From assembly GCA_947642445.1 (NCBI GenBank), contig CANRSF010000010.1:1-64000 (forward strand): 64,000 nt of DNA, in the 5' to 3' direction. Below are positions 1 to 8,122 of the stretch, piece by piece (positions within the stretch are counted from its first letter, which is position 1; each line of letters begins with the position of its first letter). The translations under genes and the position numbers were made by a program. This DNA comes from an uncultured Collinsella sp. (GTDB lineage Bacteria; Actinomycetota; Coriobacteriia; Coriobacteriales; Coriobacteriaceae). The notes under the pieces were generated by a model. The model had not been told where the DNA came from, did no database searches, and saw nothing but the letters and a program-made list of their open reading frames with translations.

Positions 1-1089
1 TACATGGCCCGCGTTGCCTTCATCATGGACCGCGTGTTCCGCCGCTTTGGCCTGTCCGGTAAGTCGTTCATCCCCATGCTCGTGTCTTCGGGCTGCGGCG
101 TCCCCGGCGTCATGGCTACCAAGACCATCGAGAACGAGAAGGACCGCCGCATGACGGTCATGACTACCACGTTCATCCCCTGCGGCGCTAAGCTGCCGAT
201 CATCGCCCTGCTCATGGGTTCCATCATCGGCGATTCTTCCACCACCGCGGCGTGGATCAGCCCGCTCTTCTACTTCCTGGGCGTCTTTGCCGTCATCGCC
301 TCGGGCCTCATGCTCAAGAAGACCAAGCTCTTCGCCGGTCGCCCGACGCCGTTCGTGATGGAGCTTCCCGCCTACCACTTCCCGGCGATCCGCTCTTGGG
401 CGCTGCACGTGTGGGAGCGCTGCTGGGCCTTTATCAAGAAGGCCGGCACGGTCATCTTCGCGTCCACTGTCGTGGTTTGGTTCCTGTCCAACTTTGGTAG
501 CTACAACGGTTCCTTTGGCTTCCTGCCTGCGATGGACGGCATCCCCGAGGAGTTCATGGACTACTCCGTGCTCGCCATGCTGGGCAACCTGGTCGCTTGG
601 ATCTTCGCCCCGCTCGGCTTTAGCACCTGGCAGGCAACCGCACTGACCGTCTCTGGCCTCGTCGCCAAGGAGAACGTCGTCGCCACCGCCGGCTCGCTGC
701 TGTCCGTTGCCGACGCGGGCGAGACCGACCCGAGCCTGTGGACCGCGTTTGCCGGCATGTTCCCCACCATGGGCGCTTGCGTGGCCTTCGGCGCCTTCAA
801 CCTGCTGTGCGCTCCGTGCTTTGCCGCCATTGGCACCATCCGCAACCAGATGGACTCTGGCAAGTGGACCGCGATTGCCATCGGCTACGAGTGCGCCTTC
901 GCTTGGGTGATCGGCCTGTTCATCAACCAGTTCTACAACCTGCTTGTCCTTGGGCAGTTTGGTATCTGGACGGTAGTGGCCATCGTGCTGCTGGTTGCGA
1001 TGCTCTTCCAGATCTTCCGTCCCATGCCCAAGCATGCATGGACCGACGAGGACGAGACCAACACTGCTTCCGCCGCAGTTTCCGCTTAA
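1..1089 (+). CDS. feoB: Ferrous iron transporter FeoB, C-terminal part (5' end outside window)
   Basis: The reading frame is open from base 1, so this is the last 362 codons of a longer gene. FeoB imports Fe(II) across the cytoplasmic membrane using an N-terminal GTPase domain, which lies upstream of the window, and a membrane domain, which is what is seen here. The CGVPGVMATKTIENEKDRR stretch and the following CGAKLPI match the paired FeoB gate segments with their conserved cysteines. Several hydrophobic helices follow, and the protein ends in a short acidic, Ala-rich tail. A hairpin terminator lies directly after the stop. The small Cys-rich partner gene downstream supports the assignment. 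Confidence in family is high; metal specificity is inferred from family. Confidence 0.93.
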   Translation, partial: YMARVAFIMDRVFRRFGLSGKSFIPMLVSSGCGVPGVMATKTIENEKDRRMTVMTTTFIPCGAKLPIIALLMGSIIGDSSTTAAWISPLFYFLGVFAVIASGLMLKKTKLFAGRPTPFVMELPAYHFPAIRSWALHVWERCWAFIKKAGTVIFASTVVVWFLSNFGSYNGSFGFLPAMDGIPEEFMDYSVLAMLGNLVAWIFAPLGFSTWQATALTVSGLVAKENVVATAGSLLSVADAGETDPSLWTAFAGMFPTMGACVAFGAFNLLCAPCFAAIGTIRNQMDSGKWTAIAIGYECAFAWVIGLFINQFYNLLVLGQFGIWTVVAIVLLVAMLFQIFRPMPKHAWTDEDETNTASAAVSA

Positions 1090-1117
1090 GTCCGAATAAG
1101 GATTAACCCCTTTCCAC

Positions 1118-1151
1118 GAGCCCGGGTGTCCCAGCGACACTCGGGCTTTTT
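1118..1151 (+). terminator. Rho-independent terminator of feoB
   Basis: A GC-rich stem (AGCCCGGGTGTC paired with GACACTCGGGCT, one G-U pair) is followed by a run of five T, 28 bases after the feoB stop. Confidence 0.85.
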
Positions 1152-1263
1152 GGTGGGGGAGATGTGGCGTTTCCGCAGATAAACCGACCAATATGAACCT
1201 GTCCCTTTTTGGTAGGTGGAGAATGGGGTAAAGTAAGTGATGGTTAACTAGAGGAGGCTTGCT

Positions 1264-1464
1264 ATGGCACCTATCGATATTGTTGTACTGGCCGTTATCG
1301 GTATTGCGTTTGCTGCGGTATGCGTGCGCATTTACCGCAAGGGCACCTGCGCCGACTGCGCTCAGGGTGGCGTTTGCACGGGGCATTGCTCCAATAAAAA
1401 GACCTGCGCCGCGCTTAAGGGCGTGGACAAAATTGCCGAAGACTTGGGCCGCGGTATCAAATAA
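1264..1464 (+). CDS. FeoB-associated Cys-rich membrane protein
   Basis: A 66-residue protein with one N-terminal transmembrane helix (about residues 5-22) followed by a short basic stretch and a cysteine cluster (CADCAQGG, then CTGHC and a later C), the arrangement of the small FeoB-associated proteins often encoded beside feoB. Its role is not established; it is thought to assist or regulate Fe(II) uptake, perhaps through metal binding on the cytoplasmic side. The start is supported by GAGGAGG a few bases upstream. A terminator separates it from feoB, so it may have its own promoter in the roughly 110 bases between them. Confidence 0.85.
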   Translation: MAPIDIVVLAVIGIAFAAVCVRIYRKGTCADCAQGGVCTGHCSNKKTCAALKGVDKIAEDLGRGIK

Positions 1465-1477
1465 AGTCCAGACATCC

Positions 1478-1512
1478 AAGCGCCTCGCGAGCATCCGTTC
1501 GCGGGGCGCTTT
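1478..1512 (+). terminator. Hairpin terminator after the FeoB-associated gene
   Basis: A stem of AAGCGCCTCGCGA with TCGCGGGGCGCTT, ending in TTT, begins 14 bases past the stop codon. Confidence 0.7.
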
Positions 1513-1608
1513 GCGCATTTGGGCGCGAGCGCGGCGAGTTGAAGAGTATTTTTGGGGTATCGTTAACTGAACTGTAAATTGGCAACTTATTTATAACGGA
1601 GTAATCCC

Positions 1609-2688
1609 ATGAGCGCTCGTGTAACCATGAAGGACATAGCCGCCGAGCTTGGCGTTTCCATCAATACCGTGCACAAGGCCCTGACGGGAAAGGCCGGCGT
1701 GAGCGAATCCGTGCGCGCCAAGGTGAACGCCAAGGCCGAGGCCATGGGCTATCACCGCAACACAAGTGCCTCAAGCCTGCGCCGCAAGGATATCAATCTG
1801 GTGTTTTGCCTGCCCCGCGCATCGCGCGAGGGAGCGTACTTTTTCCGTTACCTGTGGGAGGGCTGCAATCGCTTTGAGCAGGAGGTCATCGACCAGGGCA
1901 TTACGGTTGAGCGTGTTGAATTTGGCGTGGGCGGCTACGCTGATGCGCTCGAGCAAATCGACGAGCGTTTGCAGGTGGGCGAGAAGATTGATGGCTTGCT
2001 TGCCTATGCGCCGGGCGACGATCGTGCAACTGAGCTTTTGGGGCAGATTGCCGAGGCGGGCGTGACGATCGAGCTCGTCGACGGCGACCGTCCGCACCTC
2101 GACCGTCTGGGCGCCAGTCTGGCTGATTATTCAACGGCGGGCAGCCTGATGGCCGAGCAGGCGGTCAACTTGGTTCACGCCGCTGGTGTCGATGCCCGTG
2201 TGCTCCTGCTAGCGGGCGACCCCTATACCGATTCACACTATCTGACCGCTCGCGCCTTCCATACGTACCTGCGCGAGCATGATGTTCCTTGGCAGGTCGA
2301 GGACCTTACCGGCGCTCATGCCCAGGTCAAGCAGCTCGAGCGCGAGCTCAAGAATCGTCTCAAGGCTCCGGACGCCCCCGAGCTGATCTGCAGCGTGTTT
2401 GCCGTGGGCTCCGAGCTGGTTGCCGATACGCTCGTTTCGGCCGGCAAGGCGGGCGAGGTCATGGTGATCGGCAATGACCTGTTTCCCGAGAGTGTGCTTG
2501 CCCTGCGTCGCGGCATTTTTACCAATATCGTCTACAAGGACCCAGTGAGTTTGGCATATCGTGGCGCCAAGACCTTAGGCGATTACCTGCTGTGGGGAAA
2601 GACACCGGCGGAGCCTGTGCAAAAGGGCGCCGTCGAGATGGTGTTTGGCAGCAACGTCGACCGCTACTGCGAACTTGCGGGAATTTAG
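1609..2688 (+). CDS. LacI-family transcriptional regulator (candidate uronate repressor)
   Basis: A 359-residue LacI-type protein. Residues 6-26 form the helix-turn-helix (MKDIAAELGVSINTVHKAL), followed by a hinge helix with the SASSLRR element that inserts into the centre of CG-centred operators, then a periplasmic-binding-protein-like ligand domain to the end. The start is preceded by CGGAG. It lies directly upstream of the galacturonate operon, whose promoter carries two GTGAACGTTCAC palindromes, so it is the best local candidate for binding that site. This pairing is inferred from proximity and the usual AACGTT-type centre of LacI operators; the other LacI gene, near 32 kb, is the alternative. 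No such operator is visible before its own start. Confidence 0.88.
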   Translation: MSARVTMKDIAAELGVSINTVHKALTGKAGVSESVRAKVNAKAEAMGYHRNTSASSLRRKDINLVFCLPRASREGAYFFRYLWEGCNRFEQEVIDQGITVERVEFGVGGYADALEQIDERLQVGEKIDGLLAYAPGDDRATELLGQIAEAGVTIELVDGDRPHLDRLGASLADYSTAGSLMAEQAVNLVHAAGVDARVLLLAGDPYTDSHYLTARAFHTYLREHDVPWQVEDLTGAHAQVKQLERELKNRLKAPDAPELICSVFAVGSELVADTLVSAGKAGEVMVIGNDLFPESVLALRRGIFTNIVYKDPVSLAYRGAKTLGDYLLWGKTPAEPVQKGAVEMVFGSNVDRYCELAGI

Positions 2689-2713
2689 CCGATTGGGCAG
2701 GTACCCCCTCTTG

Positions 2714-2912
2714 CGACGTGCATTTTTGGGAGTATTCAGCATTGGCATGCCCTGAATGAGGCGCAGAACGACTGTTTTAAGTGCCGCCGGTGGCGTATTT
2801 CGCCATCGGCGGCACTTTTTATGCCGATCGGACGCAATGTGCGCATCAAATGGGGCGCCGAGGACGGCGCACGGCGCGCTCCAATGCTGAATACTCCCAA
2901 AAATGTACGTCG
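2714..2912. repeat. 199-bp element with 32-bp terminal inverted repeats and inner hairpins
   Basis: The outer arms 2714-2745 and 2881-2912 are complementary at 31 of 32 positions, including a perfect 25-bp core (2721-2745 with 2881-2905). Between them lie a strong hairpin with a T-run (2780-2820) and a GC hairpin (GCGCCGAGGACGGCGC). No protein is encoded. The shape suggests a small non-autonomous mobile element or a folded transcript end; no target-site duplication is evident. Confidence 0.7.
2780..2820 (+). terminator. Rho-independent terminator of the LacI gene
   Basis: AGTGCCGCCG pairs with CGGCGGCACT around an inner stem TGGCG/CGCCA, followed by five T. It sits 90 bases after the regulator stop and inside the 199-bp inverted-repeat element. 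Confidence 0.85.
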
Positions 2913-3042
2913 GGACATGACCCACCTGAGCAAAAGCGCTCAAGTTCGGTGTTCGGGGACGCCAACCAGTCCGCAATACATGCAAGTTACATCTCCAGCA
3001 ACCGTTGAACGGACAAAATCGACCGTTCACCCCGTGGTGGTT

Positions 3043-3096
3043 AGGTGAACGTTCACCTTTTGAGTTGCAATGGATTAGTATAGTGAACGTTCACCT
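3043..3096 (+). promoter_or_regulatory. Promoter and two operators of the uxaCBA operon
   Basis: Two copies of the palindrome GTGAACGTTCAC lie 38 bases apart. The first, AGGTGAACGTTCACCT at 3043-3058, is a perfect 16-bp palindrome. The second, at 3081-3096, overlaps the end of a -10-like TATAGT at 3079-3084. The spacing lets a dimeric repressor bind both sides of the promoter. The -35 box is not clear. The centre matches LacI-family operators. Confidence 0.8.
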
Positions 3097-3148
3097 AAAG
3101 GATAACGAGCGCGCCGTGCGCCCGCCTTGCCAGCAAAGGGGCTGTTTG

Positions 3149-4576
3149 ATGAAAAACTTTATGGACGATCAGGATTTCCTGCTGAGCACCAAGACCGGCG
3201 AGGAGCTGTTCCACAACTTTGCCAAGGGCATGCCCATCGTCGACTACCACTGCCACATTTCCCCCAAGGAGATCTGGGAGGACAAGCGTTTCGAGAACAT
3301 CACCGAGGTTTGGCTGGGCGGCGACCACTACAAGTGGCGCCTGATGCGCGCCAACGGCGTCGACGAGCGTTTTATCACTGGCGACGCTCCTGCTCGCGAG
3401 AAGTTCCAAAAGTGGGCCGAGACCCTGGGTCGCTGCGTCGGCAACCCCGTCTTTGAGTGGAGCCACCTGGAGCTTAAGCGCTACTTTGGCTACGAGGGCG
3501 TCCTCAACGGCAAGACTGCCCAGGAGGTTTGGGACCTTGCCAACGCCAAGCTCGCCGAGGCCAGTTTCACCTGCCGCAACCTGATCAAGCAGTCCAACGT
3601 CCGCATGATCTGCACTACTGACGACCCCGCCGACAGCTTTGAGTGGCACAAGAAGATTGCAGCCGACGACAGCTTTGACGTTCAGGTCGTTCCCGCCATG
3701 CGCCCCGACGCCGCCCTGCGCATCGAGCGCGGCCAGGAGTTTGCCGACTACTGCAAGCGCCTCTCCGAGGTTGCCGGCGTTGAGGTCAGCGACTTCGAGG
3801 GCATGAAGGCTGCCATCTCCAAGCGCTACGACGTTGCTCACGAGCTGGGCTGCCGCGCATCCGACCACGCACTTGACTACGTTATGTACGTCCCGGCTAC
3901 CGCCGACGAGATCGAGGCCATCTTTGCCAAGGGCCTGGCTGCTGAGCCGCTAACCGAGGAGGAGGTCCTCAAGTACAAGACTGCCTTTATGCAGTTCGTT
4001 GCCGGTGAGTATGTCCGTCTGGGCTGGGCCATGCAGCTGCACTTTGGGTGCAAGCGCGACAACAACCGCGCCATGTTCGCCAAGCTCGGTCCCGACACCG
4101 GCTACGACTGCATCTCCAACTACACGCCGTCCGACCAGCTCGCCGATTTCCTCAACTCCATCCAGGAGACCTGCGGCCTGCCCAAGACCATCCTGTACAG
4201 CCTGAACCCCATCGATAACACCATGATCGATACCGTCATGGGCTGCTTCCAGGAGGCTCCGACTGCCGGTAAGATCCAGAACGGCTCCGCCTGGTGGTTC
4301 AACGACAACGAGGTCGGCATGCGCGAGCAGCTCACGGCTTTGGCTAACGAGGGCGTGCTGGGCAACTTTGTGGGCATGCTTACCGACTCCCGCTCCTTCC
4401 TGTCCTACCCGCGTCACGAGTACTTCCGTCGCGTGCTGTGCAGCGTGATCGGCGAGTGGGTCGAGCAGGGCAAGTACCCGGCCGACATGGAGCTGCTGGG
4501 CAGTATCGTGCGCGACATCAGCTACAACAATGCGGTCCGCTACTTTGGCTTTGACCTGGACACCGTCGAGGCCTAA
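3149..4576 (+). CDS. uxaC: Uronate isomerase (glucuronate/galacturonate isomerase)
   Basis: A 475-residue cytoplasmic enzyme that converts D-galacturonate to D-tagaturonate, or D-glucuronate to D-fructuronate, the first step of uronate breakdown. The amidohydrolase-fold signature is near the N-terminus: VDYHCH with metal-binding His34 and His36, followed by PKEIW, and the typical YKWRLMRANG. Length matches the family. I chose the ATG at 3149 because AAAGGGG sits just upstream; an upstream in-frame start would run through the operators. First gene of uxaC-uxaB-uxaA, with a hairpin between each pair, and controlled by the two GTGAACGTTCAC sites. Confidence 0.95.
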   Translation: MKNFMDDQDFLLSTKTGEELFHNFAKGMPIVDYHCHISPKEIWEDKRFENITEVWLGGDHYKWRLMRANGVDERFITGDAPAREKFQKWAETLGRCVGNPVFEWSHLELKRYFGYEGVLNGKTAQEVWDLANAKLAEASFTCRNLIKQSNVRMICTTDDPADSFEWHKKIAADDSFDVQVVPAMRPDAALRIERGQEFADYCKRLSEVAGVEVSDFEGMKAAISKRYDVAHELGCRASDHALDYVMYVPATADEIEAIFAKGLAAEPLTEEEVLKYKTAFMQFVAGEYVRLGWAMQLHFGCKRDNNRAMFAKLGPDTGYDCISNYTPSDQLADFLNSIQETCGLPKTILYSLNPIDNTMIDTVMGCFQEAPTAGKIQNGSAWWFNDNEVGMREQLTALANEGVLGNFVGMLTDSRSFLSYPRHEYFRRVLCSVIGEWVEQGKYPADMELLGSIVRDISYNNAVRYFGFDLDTVEA

Positions 4577-4602
4577 GCCCGCATCGAATCACATCGAACC
4601 CT

Positions 4603-4634
4603 GGGCGCCGTTGCCACACGCGGCGCCCCGTTTT
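4603..4634 (+). terminator. Hairpin between uxaC and uxaB
   Basis: GGGCGCCG pairs with CGGCGCCC, followed by G and four T. It probably gives partial termination or 3'-end protection rather than a full stop, because uxaB has no obvious promoter of its own in the remaining gap. Confidence 0.6.
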
Positions 4635-4670
4635 GCTTGCACGCTAACAGACATCTAAGGAGACACATAG

Positions 4671-6185
4671 ATGGAGAACATCAGCTACGATGCGCTCGAG
4701 AAGATCGGCTACAAGGGCTATTTGCTGCCCAAGGATGCTCCCGAGAAGGTTCTGCAGTTTGGCGAGGGCAATTTCCTGCGCGCCTTCGTCGACCGCTTCT
4801 TTGACATGGGCAACGAGGCCATCGGCTGGAACGGCAAGGTCGTCATGGTGCAGCCCATCAGCGGTGCCTTTGGCTTTGCCGACGGTATCAATGCCCAGGA
4901 CGACCTGTACACCGTGCTGGTGCGCGGCAAGGAGAACGGCAACACGGTTGACGAGTCCCGCGTGATCAGCGCCTGCAGCCGCTGCCTCAACCCGTATCGC
5001 GAGGACGACTATCGCGCCATGATGGAGGTCGCCGTTTCCGACGACCTGGAGATTGTCGTCTCCAACACCACCGAGGCCGGTATCGCCTACGATCCGTCCT
5101 GCAAGGCCGACGACATGCCCCCCGCGAGCTTCCCTGCCAAGCTTGCCCAGGTGCTCCATGCCCGCTGGGCTGCCGGCAAGCAGGGCGTCATCGTGCTCGC
5201 CTGCGAGCTCATCGACCATAACGGCGAGGAGCTGCTGCGCATCATGAACCAGTACGTGAGCGACTGGGGCTGGGAGGACGAGTTTTCGCAGTGGATGGCC
5301 AACGACTGCACCGTCTGCACCACGCTCGTCGACACCATCGTTCCGGGTCGCATCCGCGATCCCAAGGAGGCCGCTGCCGTGGCCGAGCGCTTGGGCTATG
5401 AGGATCCATTCTTGGCCGTGCGTGAGCCCTTCCAGATGTGGGGCATCCAGGGTGACGAATCGCTCAAGGAGCGTCTGCCCTTCGTGAAGGCCGGTCTGCC
5501 GGGTGTCTTTGTGACTCCCGACGTCACCCCGTACAAAAAGCGCAAGGTCCGCATCCTCAACGGTGCCCACACCGCCTTCGTTCCGGGTTCCTGGGTTGCC
5601 GGCTTTGATATCGTGCGCGACTGCATGCATGACGAGACCATTCGCGGCTTCATGAACACCATGCTCTACGACGAGGTCATTCCGACGCTTGCCGCCGACT
5701 TGGATGTCGAGGACTGCAAGGCCTTTGCCGCCGCCGTCGAAAACCGCTTCGACAACCCGTTTATTGATCATGCGCTGCTCTCCATCTGCCTCAACTCCAC
5801 GGCTAAGTGGCGCGCTCGCGACCTGCCCACGCTCAAGGACTACGTTGCCGAGACCGGCAACCTGCCCAAGTGCCTGGCGACGAGCCTCGCTACGCTCATC
5901 TCCTTTTACACGCAGGAGCTCGTGTCCCGCGAGGGCGACGGCCTGCACCTGCGTCGCTCCGACGGCACCGAGTACACCGCTCAGGACGACGCCTTCGTGC
6001 TCGACTTCTACGCCGCCCATGCCGGCGCCGACGATGCCCAGCTGGTGCACGACGTGCTCACCAACGAGCAGATGTGGGGCGAGGACCTCACGCAGATCGC
6101 AGGTCTTGAGGAGTTTGTCGTCAGCGCGCTCGCCGTCGTGCGTGCCGAGGGCGCCAAGCAGGCCTTCGCCAACGCTCAGGCGTAA
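4671..6185 (+). CDS. uxaB: Tagaturonate reductase (altronate oxidoreductase)
   Basis: A 504-residue member of the long-chain mannitol dehydrogenase family. It reduces D-tagaturonate to D-altronate with NADH in the galacturonate branch. The N-terminus has the family's QFGEGNFLRAFVD nucleotide-binding start and an SNTTEAGI segment; the C-terminal half holds the LNGAHTAF helix typical of the catalytic domain. The length and its place between uxaC and uxaA favour UxaB over the related fructuronate reductase UxuB, though that cannot be excluded from sequence alone. AAGGAG precedes the ATG. Confidence 0.92.
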   Translation: MENISYDALEKIGYKGYLLPKDAPEKVLQFGEGNFLRAFVDRFFDMGNEAIGWNGKVVMVQPISGAFGFADGINAQDDLYTVLVRGKENGNTVDESRVISACSRCLNPYREDDYRAMMEVAVSDDLEIVVSNTTEAGIAYDPSCKADDMPPASFPAKLAQVLHARWAAGKQGVIVLACELIDHNGEELLRIMNQYVSDWGWEDEFSQWMANDCTVCTTLVDTIVPGRIRDPKEAAAVAERLGYEDPFLAVREPFQMWGIQGDESLKERLPFVKAGLPGVFVTPDVTPYKKRKVRILNGAHTAFVPGSWVAGFDIVRDCMHDETIRGFMNTMLYDEVIPTLAADLDVEDCKAFAAAVENRFDNPFIDHALLSICLNSTAKWRARDLPTLKDYVAETGNLPKCLATSLATLISFYTQELVSREGDGLHLRRSDGTEYTAQDDAFVLDFYAAHAGADDAQLVHDVLTNEQMWGEDLTQIAGLEEFVVSALAVVRAEGAKQAFANAQA

Positions 6186-6196
6186 ATTTCCGGCGC

Positions 6197-6228
6197 AGAC
6201 GCGGGCGCGGGACGGCGTGCCCGCGTCT
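6197..6228 (+). other. Intercistronic hairpin between uxaB and uxaA
   Basis: AGACGCGGGC pairs with GCCCGCGTCT with no T-run after it. It is probably an mRNA-stabilising or weakly polar structure inside the operon. Confidence 0.5.
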
Positions 6229-6266
6229 CGACTTCTGCTCAACCTGTAGGGTTAGGACCATTTGCA

Positions 6267-7751
6267 ATGAACACTATCCAGATCAATCCGGCCGACAACG
6301 TGATCGTCGCGCTGTCGCCGCTTGCCAAGGGCACCGCCGTCGCGGTTCCCGGGGTGGGCGAGGTCGTGGCCGCGGAGGATATTCCGCAGGGTCATAAGAT
6401 AGCCGTGCGCTCGATTGTCGCGGGGGAGGACGTCATCAAGTACGGCCTTCCTATCGGCCATGTGACGGGCGATGTCCAGCCCGGTCAGTGGCTTCATACA
6501 CATAACGTCAAGACCAACCTTTCGGGCGAGGTCGAGTACACCTACAACCCGACGCATCCAGTCGTGGATTCGGTTGAGCCCGAGACCTTTATGGGCTTCC
6601 GCCGCGCCGACGGTCGTGCCGCCACGCGCAATGAGCTGTGGATCATCCCCACGGTCGGCTGTGTCAACGAAGTCGCGCGTGCCATGCGTGAGCAGGCCCA
6701 GGATCTGGTCGATGGCTCGCTGGAGGGCGTCTACTACTTCCCGCATCCCTTTGGCTGCTCGCAGACCGGCGCCGACCATGCCCAGACGCGTCGTCTGCTG
6801 GTGGCGCTCTCGCGTCATCCTAATGCGGCCGGCGTGCTGTTCCTGTCGCTCGGCTGCGAGAACTGTACGCACCAGCAGGTACTCGATGAGCTCGGTGACT
6901 TCGACCACGAGCGCGTCCGCTTCCTCACCTGCCAGGATGTATCCGACGAGCAGATCGAGGGCCACAAGATTCTGGCCGAGCTGGCAGACCTCGCCAAGCA
7001 GGCCAAGCGCGAGCCCATTCCGGCCTCCGAGCTGGTTATTGGACTTAAGTGCGGCGGCTCTGACGGTCTTTCGGGTATTACCGCCAACCCCACGATCGGT
7101 CGCGTGAGCGATATGGTTGTCGCCCGCGGCGGCACGTCGGTGCTTACCGAGGTGCCCGAGATGTTTGGCGCCGAGAGTATCCTGCTCGATCGCTGTGAGA
7201 ACGAGCAGGTCTTTAACGCCGCTTCCGACATGCTCAATGGCTTTAAGGACTACTTTATCAGCCACGGCGAGGTCGTCTATGAGAACCCGAGTCCCGGCAA
7301 CAAGGACGGCGGTATTACCACGCTCGAGGACAAGAGCTGCGGCTGCGTGCAAAAGGGTGGATCTGCCCCCATCGTCGGCGTGCTGCCGTATGCCGGCCAG
7401 GCAACTAAGCATGGCCTGAACATGCTGTGCGGTCCAGGCAACGACATGGTATCCACCACGGCGTTGACGGCTGCTGGCTGCCACGTGATTCTGTTCTCGA
7501 CCGGACGCGGCACGCCGTTTGGCGCGCCGGCGCCTACGCTCAAGGTGTTCACCAATCAGCGTCTGTGCGACCACAAGGCCAACTGGATGGACTTTAACGC
7601 CGGCGTGATTGCCACGGGTGAGCGCACGCTCGACGAGGCCGCCCGCGACCTGTACCAGCTGGTGCTGGAGACGGCGAGCGGTAAGCTCACGAGTGCCGAG
7701 CGCCGTGGCTGTCACGAGATCAGTATCTGGAAGGACGGCGTCTGCCTGTAG
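6267..7751 (+). CDS. uxaA: Altronate dehydratase
   Basis: A 494-residue enzyme of the UxaA/SAF-domain dehydratase family, which removes water from D-altronate to give 2-keto-3-deoxygluconate. Residues 1-90 form the small SAF domain; the large domain follows, with conserved cysteines in CVNEVA, GCSQTGADH, SLGCENC and KCGGSDGLSG, and the family's CGPGNDMVSTTA near the C-terminus. It is full length. Third gene of the uxa operon, 81 bases after uxaB. Its product feeds KDG kinase and KDPG aldolase encoded about 22 kb away, which share operator sequences with one another but not with this operon. Confidence 0.95.
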   Translation: MNTIQINPADNVIVALSPLAKGTAVAVPGVGEVVAAEDIPQGHKIAVRSIVAGEDVIKYGLPIGHVTGDVQPGQWLHTHNVKTNLSGEVEYTYNPTHPVVDSVEPETFMGFRRADGRAATRNELWIIPTVGCVNEVARAMREQAQDLVDGSLEGVYYFPHPFGCSQTGADHAQTRRLLVALSRHPNAAGVLFLSLGCENCTHQQVLDELGDFDHERVRFLTCQDVSDEQIEGHKILAELADLAKQAKREPIPASELVIGLKCGGSDGLSGITANPTIGRVSDMVVARGGTSVLTEVPEMFGAESILLDRCENEQVFNAASDMLNGFKDYFISHGEVVYENPSPGNKDGGITTLEDKSCGCVQKGGSAPIVGVLPYAGQATKHGLNMLCGPGNDMVSTTALTAAGCHVILFSTGRGTPFGAPAPTLKVFTNQRLCDHKANWMDFNAGVIATGERTLDEAARDLYQLVLETASGKLTSAERRGCHEISIWKDGVCL

Positions 7752-7784
7752 TGGCAAACAAGTCCGTATAGGGCGCTATTGACC

Positions 7785-7818
7785 ATGGCCCCGTCGGGAG
7801 TGTTCCCGGCGGGGCCAT
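7785..7818 (+). terminator. Strong hairpin ending the uxa operon
   Basis: A 15-bp stem (ATGGCCCCGTCGGGA with TCCCGGCGGGGCCAT, one T-G pair) lies 34 bases after the uxaA stop. There is no T-run, so termination is likely but not certain. Confidence 0.65.
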
Positions 7819-7867
7819 GCTGTCCCGTTCGTTCAAACGCGTTTTTCGGAGGCACGGGGGCGAAACA

Positions 7868-8038
7868 ATAAACGTTCACCTAACTTCTCAAAATCTAAAC
7901 CCACTCAATGCCCCTGTAAGCGAGATTGTTTTGAGCTATATGCCCGTTCAGCGATAAAAAACTACCGTTCAAGGATATTATTCAAGTGAACGTTCACCTC
8001 TTGTAAGGAATCGCGCATAATCTAGCTAAACGTTCACC
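7868..8038 (+). promoter_or_regulatory. Operator cluster upstream of the GPH transporter
   Basis: Three copies of the uronate operator occur in 170 bases: a degenerate one at 7868-7881 (AAACGTTCACC), a perfect GTGAACGTTCAC at 7986-7997, and AAACGTTCACC at 8028-8038, followed by another half-site GTGAAC at 8045. A -10-like TAATCT lies at 8018-8023, just before the last site. The gap 7752-8122 holds nothing else apart from the preceding hairpin. Confidence 0.75.
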
Positions 8039-8122
8039 CTACAAGTGAACGACATGCAGACAGATGTCGGCGTGGACTCCAGTGTCTTGTTGCAAGACAA
8101 TCGAGAAAAGAGAGGGAGCTCG

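Noticed and set aside
1190..1230. Complete family C hairpin near 1200
   Set aside because: Only the centre (CCTGTCCCTTTTTGG) is present; the second arm is missing, so at most a relic.
4644..6242. Long open frame on the minus strand opposite uxaB (532 codons)
   Set aside because: It mirrors uxaB codon by codon, is Gly/Val/Leu/Ala-rich without motifs, and has no ribosome site. GC-rich third positions create such mirror frames.
8045..8122. N-terminal extension of the GPH transporter from the GTG at 8045
   Set aside because: The GTG is part of an operator half-site and the extension is not membrane-like; AGAGGGAG favours 8123.
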